DNA from: a bacterium
Lineage (GTDB): Bacteria; Spirochaetota; JAHITG01
Assembly (NCBI GenBank): GCA_028711675.1
Contig: JAQTRT010000123.1
Coordinates: forward strand, 1 to 8,897
Length of the DNA stretch: 8,897 nt
Reading direction: 5' to 3'
Shown: one piece after another, positions 1-6,380 of the stretch
Layout: every line of letters starts with the position of its first letter
How positions within the stretch are numbered: the stretch's first letter is position 1
Translations under genes and position numbers: made by a program
The notes under the pieces: model-generated
What the model was told of the DNA's origin: nothing
The model's database searches: none
The model's input: only the letters and a program-made list of their open reading frames with translations

Positions 1-302
1 AAAAAAAGCGCGTAAACCCCCAGAGAGAACGGGGTATGGGTATGGATCAGGTCGATCTTTATTTCTTTGATCCGGGCCAGGTTCTTCCATGAGAACGGGA
101 CCGGTATCCGGTACTTGTTCAGCCTCAGCAGAGGCAGGCTGGGGAGAGTGAGGATATCGTGATCAGGATACGCTTTTAAACGGGGGACCAGAAGATAAAC
201 CCTGACTCCTTTTTTCCTCAAGGCATCGCGGTGAATATTCAGGGACGTTACCAGCCCATTGATCTGAGGTTCATAGGTATCGGATACAAGCAGAACATTC
301 AT
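1..302 (-). CDS. Glycosyltransferase family 4-type protein, N-terminal part (runs off the left edge)
   Basis: The first 100 codons of an open frame start at ATG 302-300 and continue past position 1 without a stop. The protein begins MNVLLVSDTYEPQINGLVTS. This is the first beta strand and the D-x-Y-x-P-x-x-N-G loop typical of GT-B glycosyltransferases whose acceptor half is the Glycosyltransf_4 domain, such as diacylglycerol glucosyltransferases and GDP-mannose-dependent mannosyltransferases. A second family signature, IHTHTPFSLG, lies at residues 86-95. The donor-binding C-terminal half is outside the window, so donor, acceptor and product cannot be named; cell-envelope glycolipid or polysaccharide synthesis is the usual role and is inferred here. 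The start codon follows the stop of the M16 peptidase gene directly (TAA then ATG, same frame), with GGTGA a few bases upstream, so translational coupling is likely. Fold assignment is strong, exact function is open. Confidence 0.85.
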   Translation of the reverse strand, partial: MNVLLVSDTYEPQINGLVTSLNIHRDALRKKGVRVYLLVPRLKAYPDHDILTLPSLPLLRLNKYRIPVPFSWKNLARIKEIKIDLIHTHTPFSLGVYALF

Positions 303-1601
303 TTAAATCACCAAATCAAGCTTCTCCAGAATCTTGCGGTGCTTCTTATTCCCGATGGAGGAGATGATGATCTTGTAACGATCGGGAAAGATCGTGTGAA
401 GGACCTGATGGATCTGGTCCTTGTTCACTTTGTCGATGAGCCGGATCAGATCATCAAAGAGGTAATGCTTCTGGTAGAATAATTCCTGTCTTCCCAGGTT
501 GTTCATATGGGTATCGATGCTCTCAAAGGCCAGGGCCAGGTTCCCTTTCAGGTGTTCCTTGGCATCGCGGATGGTCTCGTCTTTGATCTTCAGTTTCCTG
601 AACTCCCTGATGATCCTGATGATCTCGTTCAGTTCTTTTTCGAAGTTCCGGATGCTGGTAGCGGAATAAATACCGAAGATGCCGAGGTCCTTAAATAAAT
701 TCTCGAACGAATAAATGGAATAACAAAGCCCCATGTTCTCCCGGATCTTCTGGAACAGGATAGAGCTCATACTGGAGCCTAAAACAGCATTGACGATATG
801 AAGGGCGAAACGGAGCTCGCTCCGAAGAGGGAGGCCCGGGAATCCCAGGCAGAAATTCACCTGGGCCAGGTCCTTCTCCACGATCATCTCCCTGGCCCGG
901 ATATTATTGATCTTGAGAGTATGGGAATTCTTCCCGTTCTTCCGTTTATGAAGGAATTTTTTCCTGTTCAGATAATCAATTATTTTTTTATGGTTCAGGT
1001 TCCCTGCGGCCGCCACGATCAGATTGTGGGGATAATAATGTTTCCCGTAGAACCGGGATAATTTATCCCTGTCGATGGCTTCAATGAGATCTTTCCTGCC
1101 CAGGATAGGCCTCGCCAGAGGATGTCCCGAGAGCATGCCCTCGAGGAGGTTGTCCTGGACCAGCTCAGGCGGAGTATCTTCGTACATTTTAATCTCTTCC
1201 AGGACCACCTGCTTCTCCTTCGCGATGTTCTCCGGAAGGAACGTGGAATTCTCCAGGATATCCGTCAGGATATCCAGGGCCACATCCAGTTTATCCTGGA
1301 TGATATTGATATAATAAGAAGTGTATTCCTTGGATGTACCGGCGTTGATGTAAGCCCCGACTTTATCGATCTCGTGCGCGATCTGCTTCTCCGTCCTGCG
1401 GACCGTGCCCTTGAACATCATATGTTCCAGGAAATGGGAATACCCGTTCTCATCCGCGGTCTCGAACGTACTGCCGGATTTTATCCAGAACCCGATGGAA
1501 ACGGCCCGCGACGTTGTGATCTTCCTGGTGAGGACGACAATACCGTTCTCCAGTACCGTTCTTTCCATGGGCATGAAATTGTTCTTTTTTATATGGCTCA
1601 T
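303..1601 (-). CDS. M16 family zinc metallopeptidase (pitrilysin / processing-peptidase-like, MlpA/YmxG type)
   Basis: A 432-residue protein with the inverted zinc motif HFLEH at residues 56-60 (His56 and His60 bind zinc, Glu59 is the general base). The third ligand is probably Glu136 in the KQVVLEEI segment, 76 residues after His60, which matches the HxxEH-x(about 75)-E pattern of M16 enzymes. Around it are the family segments NGYSHFLEHMMFKGT and INAGTSKEYTSYY. The second, non-catalytic half carries RENMGLCYSIYS, the usual substrate-binding region. The length of about 430 aa fits the single-chain bacterial relatives of mitochondrial processing peptidase beta. No signal peptide is visible, so it is probably cytoplasmic. 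It follows pnp, as mlpA/ymxG does in Bacillus. ATG 1601 has no good Shine-Dalgarno; in-frame ATGs at residues 10 and 12 are alternatives and nothing decides between them. The natural substrate is unknown. Confidence 0.93.
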   Translation of the reverse strand: MSHIKKNNFMPMERTVLENGIVVLTRKITTSRAVSIGFWIKSGSTFETADENGYSHFLEHMMFKGTVRRTEKQIAHEIDKVGAYINAGTSKEYTSYYINIIQDKLDVALDILTDILENSTFLPENIAKEKQVVLEEIKMYEDTPPELVQDNLLEGMLSGHPLARPILGRKDLIEAIDRDKLSRFYGKHYYPHNLIVAAAGNLNHKKIIDYLNRKKFLHKRKNGKNSHTLKINNIRAREMIVEKDLAQVNFCLGFPGLPLRSELRFALHIVNAVLGSSMSSILFQKIRENMGLCYSIYSFENLFKDLGIFGIYSATSIRNFEKELNEIIRIIREFRKLKIKDETIRDAKEHLKGNLALAFESIDTHMNNLGRQELFYQKHYLFDDLIRLIDKVNKDQIHQVLHTIFPDRYKIIISSIGNKKHRKILEKLDLVI

Positions 1602-1641
1602 TTTGGTCCGTATTTAACAGATCGGATACAGGGACTTCCTG

Positions 1642-1647
1642 ATTATA
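1642..1647 (-). promoter_or_regulatory. Candidate -10 box (TATAAT) upstream of the M16 gene
   Basis: Read on the minus strand, the bases are a perfect TATAAT. They lie about 40 nt before the M16 start, which would give a leader of roughly 30-35 nt. No good -35 hexamer is found 16-18 nt upstream, so a sigma-70 promoter is only possible. The box overlaps the end of the inverted repeat at 1646-1662. Confidence 0.25.
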
Positions 1648-1662
1648 ATATCGGAGATATTA
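1646..1662. repeat. Perfect 7-bp inverted repeat, TAATATC-nnn-GATATTA
   Basis: Seven bases on each side are exactly complementary around a 3-nt centre (GGA on the plus strand). As DNA it could be an operator overlapping the candidate TATAAT box; as RNA it could form a small AU-rich stem in the M16 leader. The short AT-rich arms make a chance origin possible. Confidence 0.4.
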
Positions 1663-1709
1663 CCGCTCTTCTTTGACGGTCAGGGTAGAAAAATCGGATT
1701 TTTTTCGGG

Positions 1710-1726
1710 CCGGCCGGAACGACCGG
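1710..1726 (-). other. GC-rich stem-loop in the pnp-M16 spacer
   Basis: On the transcribed (minus) strand, CCGGTCG and CGGCCGG pair over 7 bp (one G-U) around a TTC loop. On the plus strand the same site has a mismatch, so the fold favours the minus-strand RNA. It is followed by CCCG and a run of A, not U, so it does not look like an intrinsic terminator. It may protect the 3' end of the pnp message or mark a processing site. Confidence 0.4.
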
Positions 1727-1887
1727 TTCCCCAGAGACCTTTTCCCGTTCAAAACTTAACATAGGAATGGCAGGATCCGGCTTAATAAGAGCATAAAAAA
1801 CAGGGGCAATTCTCTATAATAAACCTTTCAATGGCCTTCTGATAACTGATAGGACATGAGAAGTTCAGGTTCTGCCGGGTTCAGGGA

Positions 1888-3984
1888 CTAATCCACGTCA
1901 ACCATAGTTAGGTTAACCCTTCCTTTTTCGTCGATCTCGGTGACCCTGACCTTGACCATCTGTCCGATCCTTACCACATCTTCCACGCGGTTGACCCGTC
2001 TTGTGGACAATTTGGAAATATGGACCAATCCGTCCTTACTGCCGGGCAGGGAAACAAAGGCGCCGAAATTCATGATCCGGACGACCTCTCCCTCGTAAAC
2101 CTCGCCGGGCTTCACATCGACCACAATGTCGCTGATGATCCGCATAGCTTCATCTACATCCTCGATCCTTTCGCCGGCAATGTTCACGACACCGTCGTCA
2201 TTGATGTTTATATTGGTGTTGGTCCGGGCAATGATATCCTTGATCACTTTTCCGCCCGCACCGATGACCATGGCGATCTTCTCTTTATCCACTCTCATCA
2301 CTTTCATCTTAGGCGCGTATTCGGAAAGCTCCGGCCGCGGTTTAGCCAGGACCGCTTCCATCTTATCCATGATGAAAAGCCTGGCTTCCCTGGCCTGATG
2401 GAGCGCTTTTTCCATGATTTCAAAAGTGATGCTGTCGATCTTGATGTCCATCTGGAACGCGGTAATACCTTCCCGCGTGCCGGCTACCTTGAAATCCATA
2501 TCGCCCAGATGATCCTCATCCCCGAGGATATCGGTCAGGACAGCATAATGTTTCTCATCCTTCATGACCAGGCCCATGGCTACTCCGGCCACAGTTGATT
2601 GAATGGGCACTCCGGCATCCATGAGGGAAAGACATCCGGCGCAGACCGAGGCCATGGAAGAGGAACCGTTCGATTCCAGGATTTCGGATACAAGCCTGAT
2701 GGTATAGGGAAAGGCCTCCTCATCCGGAAGAATGCCGGACAGAGCCCTTTCGGCCAGGCGGCCGTGTCCGATCTCCCTGCGGGACGGTCCACCCATCCTG
2801 CCCACTTCACCTACGGAAAAGGGCGGGAAATTATAATGGAGCATAAAACTCTTGGTATCCTCGCCTTCAATGTCATCCAGTCTCTGCTGGTCATCGACCG
2901 TTCCCAGCGTGGTAACGGCCAGGCTCTGGGTCTGGCCCCTGGTGAACAGGGAGGAGCCGTGGGTCCTCGGCAGGACGCCCACTTCACAGGTAATAGGCCG
3001 GATACTGGTCAGGTCTCTTCCGTCCAGCCTTTTCTTTTTATCCAGTATCATGCTGCGCACGATCTGGCGTTCCAATTCTTCAAATATCTCTTTCAGCTGA
3101 AGCTTTAAAGCATCCGCTTCGATCTCCGTATATTTTATCTTGCATTCTTCCAGTGTTTGTTTGAACAGCTCTTCGATCTTGCCGTTCCTTTCCTGTTTCT
3201 CGGTTATCGCGGAAAGATATTTTTCCATGGGCGAAGAGATCTTCTTTAAGACATCGTCTTTAACCTTGCTGTCCGGGACGAACAAGGCCGCTTCCATCTT
3301 TTTCGCGCCTCCGACCTGCTTGACGAATTCCTCCTGCAGGCTGACGATCTCGATGATGTGTTTATGGGCGAATTTCAGAACCTCGACCATATCGTTCTCG
3401 CTCATCTGTTTCGAGTTTCCTTCCACCATCAGGATACCGTTCTTGGTCCCCGCCACCACGATGTCGATGGTGCTCTTATCGATCTCCTCAAAAGTAGGCA
3501 GGACCACCATTTCCCCTTCAATTTTGCCGACCCGAACGGCGCCGATGGGACCGTTGAACGGGATATTCGACAGGGACAGGGCGGTCGATGCGCCGATGAT
3601 GGCCAGGATATCCGAAGGATTGGTCCTGTCCGTGGACAGGGTAATGGGCACGACCTGCACTTCATTCCTGAACCCGTCCGGGAACAAAGGCCTGATCGGC
3701 CGGTCGATCAGCCGGGAAACAAGTATCTCTTTTTCCGTCGGTCTTCCTTCACGTTTGAAGAATCCGCCGGGGATCTTGCCGGCTGCGTAGATCCTTTCCT
3801 GATAAACAACGGTCAGGGGGAAAAAATCCGTCCCCTCCAGGGCTTCCCTGGAAGCTGTGGCCGTGACAAGTACCGTGCTTCCGCCGTACCTGACAAAAAC
3901 AGCGCCGTTGGCCTGTTTGGCCATCCTGCCTGTTTCCAGGATTAATTCATCATTCCTGATCTTCAGTTTTACACTTTTTGACAT
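1888..3984 (-). CDS. pnp: Polyribonucleotide nucleotidyltransferase (PNPase)
   Basis: A 698-residue protein of full family length. PNPase degrades RNA 3'-to-5' with phosphate, releasing nucleoside diphosphates, and works as a trimer in the cytoplasm. The first RNase PH core spans about residues 5-235, with FFKREGRP at 75-82 and RLIDRPIRPLFPDG at 91-104. A helical linker follows, then the second RNase PH core (about 320-545). That core carries RTHGSSLFTRGQTQS (340-354), the phosphate-site serines of SNGSSSMASV (438-447) and the catalytic block DEDHLGDMDFKV, whose Asp491, Asp497 and Lys499 match the E. coli active-site residues. A KH domain has its GxxG loop as GAGG (575-578), and an S1 domain (about 626-695) ends the protein. 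I chose ATG 3984 over an upstream in-frame TTG (4050). It gives the usual MSKSVKLKI-like N-terminus and has a GAGGAG box 9 nt upstream, while the upstream extension would lie in the repeat hairpin. It follows rpsO, as in most bacteria. Confidence 0.98.
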   Translation of the reverse strand: MSKSVKLKIRNDELILETGRMAKQANGAVFVRYGGSTVLVTATASREALEGTDFFPLTVVYQERIYAAGKIPGGFFKREGRPTEKEILVSRLIDRPIRPLFPDGFRNEVQVVPITLSTDRTNPSDILAIIGASTALSLSNIPFNGPIGAVRVGKIEGEMVVLPTFEEIDKSTIDIVVAGTKNGILMVEGNSKQMSENDMVEVLKFAHKHIIEIVSLQEEFVKQVGGAKKMEAALFVPDSKVKDDVLKKISSPMEKYLSAITEKQERNGKIEELFKQTLEECKIKYTEIEADALKLQLKEIFEELERQIVRSMILDKKKRLDGRDLTSIRPITCEVGVLPRTHGSSLFTRGQTQSLAVTTLGTVDDQQRLDDIEGEDTKSFMLHYNFPPFSVGEVGRMGGPSRREIGHGRLAERALSGILPDEEAFPYTIRLVSEILESNGSSSMASVCAGCLSLMDAGVPIQSTVAGVAMGLVMKDEKHYAVLTDILGDEDHLGDMDFKVAGTREGITAFQMDIKIDSITFEIMEKALHQAREARLFIMDKMEAVLAKPRPELSEYAPKMKVMRVDKEKIAMVIGAGGKVIKDIIARTNTNININDDGVVNIAGERIEDVDEAMRIISDIVVDVKPGEVYEGEVVRIMNFGAFVSLPGSKDGLVHISKLSTRRVNRVEDVVRIGQMVKVRVTEIDEKGRVNLTMVDVD

Positions 3985-3993
3985 TGATATCTT

Positions 3994-3999
3994 CTCCTC
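3994..3999 (-). promoter_or_regulatory. Ribosome binding site of pnp
   Basis: GAGGAG on the minus strand lies 9 nt before ATG 3984 and fixes the pnp start 22 codons inside the longest open frame. It sits about 24 nt beyond the end of the large leader hairpin, so folding of that hairpin would leave it free unless further structure forms. Confidence 0.85.
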
Positions 4000-4022
4000 A
4001 TTATTCTCTCCCTCGTGCGGCC

Positions 4023-4177
4023 GTAAAGAAGGTAATAAAGGCTGTAACAAAGGTGATAAAGGTTGAAAAGGTATTAAAGGTAATAAAGGTCCTTAGAAAA
4101 AGATCCTTAACCTTTACCGCCTTTAAATCCTTTATATCCTTTATTGCCTTCCTTTCGGCCTTTAAAACCTTTTTCAC
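4023..4177 (-). repeat. Long inverted repeat of converging 9-nt tandem units in the pnp leader
   Basis: Two gapless 68-nt arms (4023-4090 and 4110-4177) flank a 19-nt loop (4091-4109). By hand count about 50 of 68 positions are Watson-Crick pairs, plus a few G-U pairs. On the plus strand the left arm has AAAGG-type cores starting at 4028 (as GAAGG), 4037, 4049, 4058, 4067, 4076 and 4085. The right arm has the complementary CCTTT-type cores at 4111, 4120, 4129, 4138, 4147 (as CCTTC), 4159 and 4168. Every core on one side is opposite a core on the other (coordinates sum to 4200). Spacing is 9 nt except one 12-nt interval, present at the mirror position in both arms. The element lies between rpsO and pnp, where E. 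coli has the RNase III-processed pnp leader hairpin. A similar regulatory role is inference only. Confidence 0.85.
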
Positions 4178-4186
4178 CTCGATGAC

Positions 4187-4196
4187 GGGATATCCC
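4187..4196. repeat. 10-nt palindrome GGGATATCCC in the rpsO-pnp spacer
   Basis: A perfect dyad without a loop lies 9 nt outside the large repeat hairpin, on the rpsO side. It could be a protein-binding dyad, but it is short enough to be chance, and no promoter elements beside it are convincing. Confidence 0.3.
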
Positions 4197-4237
4197 TGTT
4201 TGACAGTAATAATATCCGCAACGGAAGGGAGTAATAA

Positions 4238-4507
4238 TTATTTCCTTATGCCTAATTTTTTAATGATTTCCCGGTAACGCTTGATGTCCTTCCGGGACAG
4301 ATAATCGAGCAGCCGGCGCCTCTGGCCTACCATCTTGAGCAGCCCCATCCGGGAATGATAATCTTTCTGATGGGTCTTGAGATGTTCGGTCAGAGAATTT
4401 ATCCGGCTCGTTAAAATAGCGATCTGGACTTCGGGTGAACCCGTATCATTATTATGCAGTTTGTACTCCTTCACCAGTTTCTCTTTCTCTTCTCTCATCA
4501 TTGTCAT
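4238..4507 (-). CDS. rpsO: 30S ribosomal protein S15
   Basis: An 89-residue protein, exactly the usual S15 length, which binds the central domain of 16S rRNA early in 30S assembly. It carries the family blocks NDTGSPEVQIAILTSRINSLTEH (in pieces, residues 20-42), HQKDYHSRMGLLKMVGQRR (46-64) and LLDYLSRKDIKRY (66-78), ending in LGIRK. The start at ATG 4507 is preferred over a frame 12 codons longer, because it has a GGAGG box 8 nt upstream, gives the standard length, and forms an ATGA overlap with the ribF stop codon. The overlap implies translational coupling to ribF. The large hairpin element and pnp lie downstream. In E. coli S15 represses its own translation at a leader structure; here the leader is inside ribF and I see no obvious equivalent. 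Confidence 0.97.
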   Translation of the reverse strand: MTMMREEKEKLVKEYKLHNNDTGSPEVQIAILTSRINSLTEHLKTHQKDYHSRMGLLKMVGQRRRLLDYLSRKDIKRYREIIKKLGIRK

Positions 4508-5442
4508 GAAAAAAACCTCCGTTTTATGTTTTTCATTGAACAAATGGCTTGATCTCTGTCCTGAACCAGCTGTTCTGTCAGGCCTTTTATTGAAACAAAT
4601 CTTTTCTCGTTCCGCAGTTTTTTAATAAAGGAAAGAATGATCCTTTCCCCGTAAATATTCCGGTGGAAGCGGAAAATGTTTGTCTCGATCACAAACCTTT
4701 TATTGATGAATTTCATGCCCACATAAGTCATACCGTAATAGGAACGGTCTTTGAAACCTATACGGGTCAGATAAACACCGTTATCTGGTATTATAATACT
4801 TTTATTTATTAATTCAAGATTTATTGTTGGAAATTTTATTTTTTTCCCCAGGCCCTGGCCTTTTACCACACGGCCCCTGAGGGAGAAATACCGGCCCAAT
4901 TCCCGGTTCGCCTGCTCTATTTCACCTTTCAGAATATGGTTTTTAATGGCTGATGTGCTTATTTTTTCACTTTTTTCTCTTACATTCCTGAAAATCCTGA
5001 GGGAATAACCGAATCTTTCACTGTACTGTTCCAGTGTCCTGACCGTCCCTTTGTTCCTGCTGCCAAACCTGAAATCTTCGCCCACGATGATTGCCTGGAC
5101 CTGAAAAGACCTGTTCAGCCTCTCCAGGAACTCCAGGGGTGACATACGGGCCAGCTTGGTATTAAACCTTAAAAGGAGGACCAGATCCATGCCCAGGTCT
5201 TTAAAATACTCGAGACGGTCCTCATTGCCGAGGATAATGCCGTCATTCCTCCTGCTCAGGATATGCTTAGGCCTGTTCTCAAAAGTAATGACACAAGCCT
5301 TTGCTCCCTTTCGGCTCGCTTGCTTCCTGACCTCGTTCAGTATCTTCAGATGCCCCTTGTGGAGGGAATCGAATGTCCCGATCGTTAATATCACCTGAGG
5401 TCTCGTCCCAAGACCCTTATATAAATTTTTATTAATAATCAT
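4504..5442 (-). CDS. ribF: Bifunctional riboflavin kinase / FMN adenylyltransferase
   Basis: A 312-residue cytoplasmic enzyme of normal family length that phosphorylates riboflavin to FMN and adenylates FMN to FAD. The N-terminal nucleotidyltransferase domain has GTFDSLHKGH at residues 22-31 (family GxFDGxHxGH), GEDFRFG at 121-127 and ISTSAIKNHI at 161-170, corresponding to the ISSTxIR ATP loop. The C-terminal kinase domain starts near 185. It has KFPTIN at 203-208 (usual GFPTAN; the Mg/ATP Thr and Asn are kept), the likely general base Glu253 in VIETNIFRF, and YGERIILSFIKKLRNEKRF at 264-282. The usual NIGxxPTF strand is replaced by TYVGMKFIN, a divergence worth noting. It starts 21 nt after truB with only weak GA-rich sequence upstream, and overlaps the rpsO start by 4 nt. 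The truB-ribF-rpsO order is standard in bacteria. Confidence 0.95.
   Translation of the reverse strand: MIINKNLYKGLGTRPQVILTIGTFDSLHKGHLKILNEVRKQASRKGAKACVITFENRPKHILSRRNDGIILGNEDRLEYFKDLGMDLVLLLRFNTKLARMSPLEFLERLNRSFQVQAIIVGEDFRFGSRNKGTVRTLEQYSERFGYSLRIFRNVREKSEKISTSAIKNHILKGEIEQANRELGRYFSLRGRVVKGQGLGKKIKFPTINLELINKSIIIPDNGVYLTRIGFKDRSYYGMTYVGMKFINKRFVIETNIFRFHRNIYGERIILSFIKKLRNEKRFVSIKGLTEQLVQDRDQAICSMKNIKRRFFS
4516..4520 (-). promoter_or_regulatory. Ribosome binding site of rpsO
   Basis: GGAGG on the minus strand lies 8 nt before ATG 4507, inside the last codons of ribF. It settles the rpsO start against the longer upstream ATG at 4543. Confidence 0.85.
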
Positions 5443-5463
5443 TGCTCTCTGACCCTTCCTGCC

Positions 5464-6375
5464 TCAATCCTCGTCATTATGGAATACTTTTAAATAAAAG
5501 AACTTGCCGTTCTTATGCTCCACAACGGCCAGAAGGTTCTCATCCTTGTCCGAGATCTTATAGATGCCGTTGATGAGGTTATCGCCGAAATCAAGAAAAT
5601 GGAACTTATTCAGCTTTTTCCCGTTCCGGATATAATCGATATATGTATTCTTAATAATGAGAGCGGGATAATGTTTCAGGACCTCGTTCATGGAATAAAT
5701 CTTCAGGCGGTTCAGGTCGTCGATCTTCCGGAATTCCTCCATGGTCATGGCATCCTCGGCGGTGAACAGGCCGTTCCTTCTCCTGACCAGCTTGTTCAGA
5801 CTGCCGCCGGTATGGAGCTTCTTCCCGATATCACGGGCCAGGGCCCGGATATAGGTGCCTTTCGAACACTTGACATTCATAGTGAACGTTTTCCGGGCCT
5901 CATCCAGGGTCAGGAGATTGATCTCATAGATCTTGATGAACCGGTACGGGACCTTGACCTTGATGCCCTGACGTACCAGGTCACTGGCTCTCTTCCCGTT
6001 GATCTTGATGGCTGAATATTCAGGCGGCAGCTGACGGATGGTACCGATAAAGGTTTTAAGGACCTTTTCCAAATCCGTACGGTTCAGGACAAAGCCAGGG
6101 TCCTGATGGACCGGCTGGCCCGTCAGGTCGCCTGTGTCGGTCGCCAGACCCAGCTGGACCTCTGCCAGGTATTCCTTATCATTGGCTTCGATGAACTTGG
6201 AGATCTTTGTAGCCTTGTTCAACAGGACAGGCAGTACGCCCTCGGCGAACATATCCAGCGTTCCCGCATATCCCACTTTAGAGATCCGGAAATGTTTTTT
6301 GAAGACATTCACCAGATCGGCACAGGTAATTCCCGTCGGCTTGTAAATATTGACTATTCCGTTTATTCCCAGCAT
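5464..6375 (-). CDS. truB: tRNA pseudouridine(55) synthase
   Basis: A 303-residue enzyme that isomerises U55 in the T-loop of tRNAs. It starts with GIVNIYKPTGITC (6-18), a family hallmark. The catalytic Asp is Asp41 in VGYAGTLDMFAEGVLPV (34-50). Further TruB segments are EYLAEVQLGLATDTGD (68-83), QLPPEYSAIKINGKRASDL (115-133, usual QxPPxYSAxKxxGxxxY) and CSKGTYIRALARDIG (170-184). A C-terminal region from about 235 is PUA-like in position but diverged. Two near-invariant positions of the active-site motif differ: GHxGTLDPxA is here GYAGTLDMFA, with His to Tyr at 36 and Pro to Met at 42. The catalytic Asp and its context are intact, so activity is expected. The start is 5 nt after the stop of the DHH gene, in a compact run. 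Confidence 0.95.
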   Translation of the reverse strand: MLGINGIVNIYKPTGITCADLVNVFKKHFRISKVGYAGTLDMFAEGVLPVLLNKATKISKFIEANDKEYLAEVQLGLATDTGDLTGQPVHQDPGFVLNRTDLEKVLKTFIGTIRQLPPEYSAIKINGKRASDLVRQGIKVKVPYRFIKIYEINLLTLDEARKTFTMNVKCSKGTYIRALARDIGKKLHTGGSLNKLVRRRNGLFTAEDAMTMEEFRKIDDLNRLKIYSMNEVLKHYPALIIKNTYIDYIRNGKKLNKFHFLDFGDNLINGIYKISDKDENLLAVVEHKNGKFFYLKVFHNDED

Positions 6376-6380
6376 GGCTC

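Larger units (their letters stand above)
1602..1887 (-). other. pnp-M16 intergenic region (286 nt)
   Basis: This is the longest stretch without a gene in the window. On the transcribed strand I find no convincing open frame (the longest ATG-started ones are about a dozen codons) and no hairpin followed by a U-tract. It does hold a GC-rich hairpin (1710-1726), an AT-rich inverted repeat AAAAAT-CCG-ATTTTT (1689-1703), and a perfect 7-bp inverted repeat (1646-1662) touching a TATAAT box. The spacing breaks an otherwise compact gene block. It therefore plausibly contains an RNA-processing site or an internal promoter for the M16 gene and the glycosyltransferase gene after it. Confidence 0.5.

Noticed and set aside
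1122..1676. Open frames on the plus strand opposite the M16 gene, up to about 184 codons
   Set aside because: They lie antisense to a clearly recognised peptidase. Their translations resemble no family, and they arise from codon bias of the real gene.
1689..1726. Intrinsic terminator after pnp
   Set aside because: Two stems are present, but on the transcribed strand the GC stem is followed by A-rich sequence and not a U-run, so the hallmark of an intrinsic terminator is missing.
2020..3945. Several plus-strand open frames of 169-216 codons opposite pnp
   Set aside because: All are antisense to a full-length PNPase with intact catalytic motifs; the translated sequences are low in recognisable features.
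3985..4050. Upstream TTG start extending PNPase by 22 residues
   Set aside because: The extension is unlike any PNPase N-terminus and lies largely in the repeat hairpin. ATG 3984 has a good GAGGAG box.
4023..4177. CRISPR array
   Set aside because: The repeat units are only 9 nt, degenerate and without spacers, and they invert at the centre. No cas genes are present.
3978..4277. Plus-strand open frame of 99 codons through the repeat hairpin, with KVIKV-like repeats
   Set aside because: The repeating peptide comes directly from the 9-nt DNA repeat, and the frame runs into the rpsO and pnp genes in antisense. No sign of a real protein.
4508..4543. Upstream ATG start extending S15 by 12 residues
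   Set aside because: The extra residues are read from ribF sequence in another frame. ATG 4507 has GGAGG at 8 nt and gives the normal 89 residues.
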